Positions 61,713 to 64,000 of a DNA stretch of 64,000 nucleotides are shown piece after piece (position 1 is the first letter of the stretch; every line of letters starts with the position of its first letter). The notes under the pieces are model-generated. The model worked only from the letters and a program-made list of their open reading frames with translations, searched no databases and was not told the DNA's origin. Source of the DNA: Microbulbifer sp. THAF38 (GTDB lineage: Bacteria > Pseudomonadota > Gammaproteobacteria > Pseudomonadales > Cellvibrionaceae); NCBI RefSeq assembly GCF_009363535.1, contig NZ_CP045369.1, positions 2,181,001-2,245,000 on the forward strand. The letters run 5' to 3'. Both the position numbers and the translations under genes were made by a program.

Positions 61713-62696
61713 ATGACAAAAATAATCAGTCGCAGCATCAATCAGGGTGTTGGATTTTCCGTGTTGGTAGAGGACACAGCACCGGTACTCTTTCAAACGA
61801 AAGTGAAAAAATCACTTGAAAGTTGGCTGGATGAAGCACAAACCATTCTGTCCCGGGCGGAGGCAATGTGTACCACCGCCCTTGTGTCCCCCAAAAAGGT
61901 TTCTGGCAAATTTAATAATTTACTTTCTTACTACTTCGGACTTCCTGCGAATTGTCCAAGCGACAGATACCGAAGTTGTCTAAACGCGATACTCAAGCGG
62001 TTAACTAAGACTCAGAGGGGACTGAGCAGTGGGGTGGAGTGTGCGGACGTGAGCATGATGCCTACCCTTGCAAAAATTCAAACTTCTGCCATGTCAGCAG
62101 TGGGTCTGGGGAACCCCACAAAAAAAATGGCGGGTTTTGTGTGGGTGGACATCTTTGAAAGTGTGCCCAGGTATCTTTCAAATAACTATAAGCTGACGAC
62201 GGTAGGTGGAGGGTACCTCAATGGGGGGAGCTTTAAGACAGATTACAAGCATCCCATCTGCTTGAACTTCGAAGAAATTTGGAAAAGAGGTGAAAATTTC
62301 TGCATTGTTACTTTGATACACGAGGGAACACACAAATACGCGCAAACAGTGGATCTGGACCCCGGGTACTTCAAGGATGGAGGCATTGTAGATAAGTTAG
62401 ATCAGGCAATTAGTGAGGGTGGTATGTATATGAAAATTTATATGGAAGGACAAGGTCTCACCCATGATCAAGCTTTTGAGCGCGTTGTAGAACAGGCATT
62501 AAACCAGTTACGTGGGCAAGATTCAGCGGCATCACATATGGCAAAGCTTGCTGAGGTAAAAGCGGTAGATAATGCAGATTCACTGGCATGGTTCGCCCAT
62601 GATGTGGCACAACTCCCCTCTGAAGTAGAAGTTGGGAAGGTTGTGGGAGGCATTTTGGGTAATCGAAAAATACACCCAAGCCTGCTTAACCATTAA
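61713..62696 (+). CDS. aspzincin (M35-type) metalloprotease-like protein
   Basis: 327 residues from ATG 61713, chosen because AGGAAGG lies 5 bases before it. The C-terminal half is a zinc protease of the aspzincin type: HEGTH at 203-207, Asp216 nine residues after the second His, and Tyr219, the same spacing as H121, D130 and Y133 of the fungal Lys-specific protease GfMEP; NADSLAWF at 287-294 is a family hallmark. The N-terminal 130 residues are unassigned. No signal peptide or membrane helix is visible, which is unusual because known aspzincins are secreted. It could be cytoplasmic, a toxin or effector exported by another route, or released by lysis. It stands alone. Confidence 0.8.
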   Translation: MTKIISRSINQGVGFSVLVEDTAPVLFQTKVKKSLESWLDEAQTILSRAEAMCTTALVSPKKVSGKFNNLLSYYFGLPANCPSDRYRSCLNAILKRLTKTQRGLSSGVECADVSMMPTLAKIQTSAMSAVGLGNPTKKMAGFVWVDIFESVPRYLSNNYKLTTVGGGYLNGGSFKTDYKHPICLNFEEIWKRGENFCIVTLIHEGTHKYAQTVDLDPGYFKDGGIVDKLDQAISEGGMYMKIYMEGQGLTHDQAFERVVEQALNQLRGQDSAASHMAKLAEVKAVDNADSLAWFAHDVAQLPSEVEVGKVVGGILGNRKIHPSLLNH

Positions 62697-62705
62697 ATAA
62701 AATCC

Positions 62706-62787
62706 GGGGTAGTTCATTTAATTGGGAATCATTGAATATTTCCCTATTGCTACAATAGATATTTAACTTCGGATTTAATGAACTGCC
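62706..62787. repeat. long-range inverted repeat after the aspzincin gene
   Basis: GGGTAGTTCATT (from 62707) and AATGAACTGCCC (to 62787) are inverted with one mismatch over 12 bases, about 55 bases apart. They could form a large stem-loop in the 3' untranslated region or mark the edges of a small mobile unit. No T-run follows. Confidence 0.35.
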
Positions 62788-62906
62788 CGCATAATTCCAA
62801 CAAGTCTGCTGGTGCTAAAAATTCTATCAATGAATTACCATCTGTAATTGACAAGACTAATTGTGGTGAGGGTTTAAAGCAGGTTGCGTAAAATTTAACC
62901 AGGAGT

Positions 62907-63641
62907 TTATGGGATTCCATATTTCTCTGCTAGGCGATCAATATCCGCTTGAGACCTGGAACTAGTGGGGCATTTGGCTCTAAACCAGGGGTTCAGATCG
63001 CTATTACTGCCAGCCGGTAAATCTTTCAGGTCAAAGCATTTATCATCGAGTTGAACAAAAGTGCCTGTCGCTGTTGTATAGAGGGCATCTTTTGTTTGAA
63101 GCTGGCGAACTTTGTTGTTCTCTCGATCCAAAGCTCTCTTTAACCTCGGATCAAAAACCACCGCTTTGTTTTTTGCTCCAGATTCAGCGGGAACCGTTAA
63201 AGTAGTGGCTTTTTGAGGCGATAAGTTTTCGGGCTGAGTAGTAACTGCTGTGCTGCTTTGTTCATTGATTGTTTCTCTATTTGGGGCATCACGTTTTTGC
63301 CGGATTCCGGGAGAGCTAGGTTTTTCAGCTGCTGTAGCAGCAGGCAATACTTCAGCCTGCCCTTTTACTTTCGGTTTCGTAATGTTTGCTGATTTTTCGA
63401 GCTTGTCGGCACTGGCCGGGCTATCGGAGTTGTTAATTGGCGAGCTGGCAGTCGGATCTTTATATTGTAAGACAAGCTTAATTGTCGATTGATTGTTCAC
63501 CTGCTTACCTGATGGCAGAACAACTGGAATAATCAATAAAGCCATGTGTAGGCCAAGCGCGATCGCCAGGGAAATCCAAAGGCGCCACGAAATTGATGTT
63601 TCGCTATCTTTATGAACTAAGGGTGGAGGCTGGAGGTCCAT
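62907..63641 (-). CDS. TonB-like single-pass inner-membrane protein
   Basis: 244 residues: short cytoplasmic N-terminus, one transmembrane helix at about 20-43 (ISLAIALGLHMALLIIPVV), a long Pro/Ser/Thr/Ala-rich periplasmic linker (about 50-150) and a small C-terminal domain of about 75 residues with two cysteines (CFDLKDLPAG and AKCPTSS). This layout is that of TonB-type energy transducers, but the C-terminal domain lacks the TonB YP and GxV motifs and ExbB/ExbD are not adjacent. An orphan envelope protein; function unknown. Confidence 0.7.
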   Translation of the reverse strand: MDLQPPPLVHKDSETSISWRLWISLAIALGLHMALLIIPVVLPSGKQVNNQSTIKLVLQYKDPTASSPINNSDSPASADKLEKSANITKPKVKGQAEVLPAATAAEKPSSPGIRQKRDAPNRETINEQSSTAVTTQPENLSPQKATTLTVPAESGAKNKAVVFDPRLKRALDRENNKVRQLQTKDALYTTATGTFVQLDDKCFDLKDLPAGSNSDLNPWFRAKCPTSSRSQADIDRLAEKYGIP

Positions 63642-63862
63642 CTGATGTAAATATCACTTCCGTATAATGCCCCGACAAGATTCCGAAAAGAGAAGACCTA
63701 TTGGCTTGCGAGGTTGCAGGTTTGACTGGGTGTCAGCCAAAAAGTTCTTTGAAATGAAGCCCCCGGTTTCTATGGGGCGAAGTCTAATCTATGCATTAAA
63801 TATGAACGAGCTAGACTTTCCTCTAAATAGAGCAACTTGCCGAACCCATAAGGTGTCTTTCA
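63642..63862. other. intergenic region, divergent promoters
   Basis: Contains the start region of the TonB-like gene and of the gene beginning at 63863. AAGGTG at 63850-63855 is the ribosome binding site of the latter. Nothing else recognised. Confidence 0.4.
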
Positions 63863-64000
63863 ATGCGTATTCCCCCCATTGCTCCCGGTGACCTCAGCCA
63901 AGAACAAAAGCCACTGTACGAAGACATGTGTACTGAGATGAAAAGCTACTTCTCAGGGTTTATTAAGAGTCGCAAAGATGGGGCTTTGCTAGGGCCTTGG
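63863..64000 (+). CDS. carboxymuconolactone-decarboxylase/AhpD-family protein, cut by the window end
   Basis: The first 46 codons of a gene running off the window: RIPPIAPGDLSQEQKPLYEDM followed by a helix and KDGALLGPW. This is the N-terminal pattern of stand-alone carboxymuconolactone-decarboxylase-fold proteins, often peroxidase-like or of unknown substrate. The CxxC motif of AhpD lies beyond the window, so its redox activity cannot be judged. AAGGTG precedes the ATG by 7 bases. Confidence 0.75.
   Translation, partial: MRIPPIAPGDLSQEQKPLYEDMCTEMKSYFSGFIKSRKDGALLGPW

Overview
The window looks like chromosome of a marine, polysaccharide-degrading gammaproteobacterium of the Microbulbifer/Cellvibrionales type. 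This is inferred from an E. coli-like DbpA helicase and CusAB copper pump, a PL6 alginate-lyase-type enzyme, a giant secreted esterase/lectin protein with PA14 and ricin domains, and many LysR regulators and SDR enzymes. No rRNA or tRNA gene was found, so the genus is not proven.

Region by region. 1-2.2 kb: ArsR repressor, ArsP-type permease and a flavoprotein/aldehyde-dehydrogenase chimera, with twin TTCTAGAA palindromes before the permease. 2.4-6.1 kb: two overlapping paralogous membrane proteins with DUF3592-like N-termini. 6.2-10.4 kb: a frameshifted alpha/beta hydrolase, a shortened GFA protein divergent from a LysR regulator, a GT2 glycosyltransferase coupled to a LAB_N membrane protein, and a periplasmic Cache protein. 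10.6-12.0 kb: dbpA. 12.3-17.6 kb: cusA, cusB and a Cys-rich exported protein; the matching outer-membrane factor and multicopper oxidase are at 20.9-23.7 kb on the other strand, so together the two blocks form a copper/silver efflux and detoxification set. Between them are two unknown exported proteins and a PaaK-like adenylate-forming enzyme. 23.7-28.9 kb: an O-methyltransferase and CaiB-type CoA transferase divergent from an amidase, then a secreted hydrolase. 29.4-33.5 kb: an RND pump pair without its own outer-membrane factor. 33.7-39.4 kb: a 1914-residue secreted multidomain protein.

39.4-55.3 kb is the accessory, mobile-looking part. It holds a broken IS3-family transposase, a G/C-rich di-heme cytochrome c peroxidase gene unlike its surroundings, an oxidoreductase trio with a divergent LysR regulator, an IS30-family element with terminal repeats and a 3-bp target duplication around a broken transposase, a decayed tyrosine-recombinase copy, the PL6 lyase, a perfect ten-copy octanucleotide repeat inside a small ORF, a small exported protein, an intact tyrosine recombinase, an unknown 592-residue exported protein and a LysR gene fragment. 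The intact and decayed recombinase copies bracket the PL6 lyase and the octamer repeat.

55.4-64 kb: an FMN-binding glutamate synthase-family protein, two SDR enzymes around a HxlR regulator with a likely operator, an exported beta-lactamase-fold serine hydrolase followed by a strong terminator, an aspzincin (M35-type) metalloprotease with no visible signal peptide, a TonB-like single-pass protein, and the start of a carboxymuconolactone-decarboxylase-family gene that runs off the window.

The most unusual items are the octamer repeat in a coding leader, the poly-G frameshift that removes the catalytic His of a hydrolase, the flavoprotein/ALDH chimera, the tandem DUF3592-like pair, the giant zincin-esterase-lectin and the leaderless aspzincin. 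All family names come from motif reading; no database search was possible.
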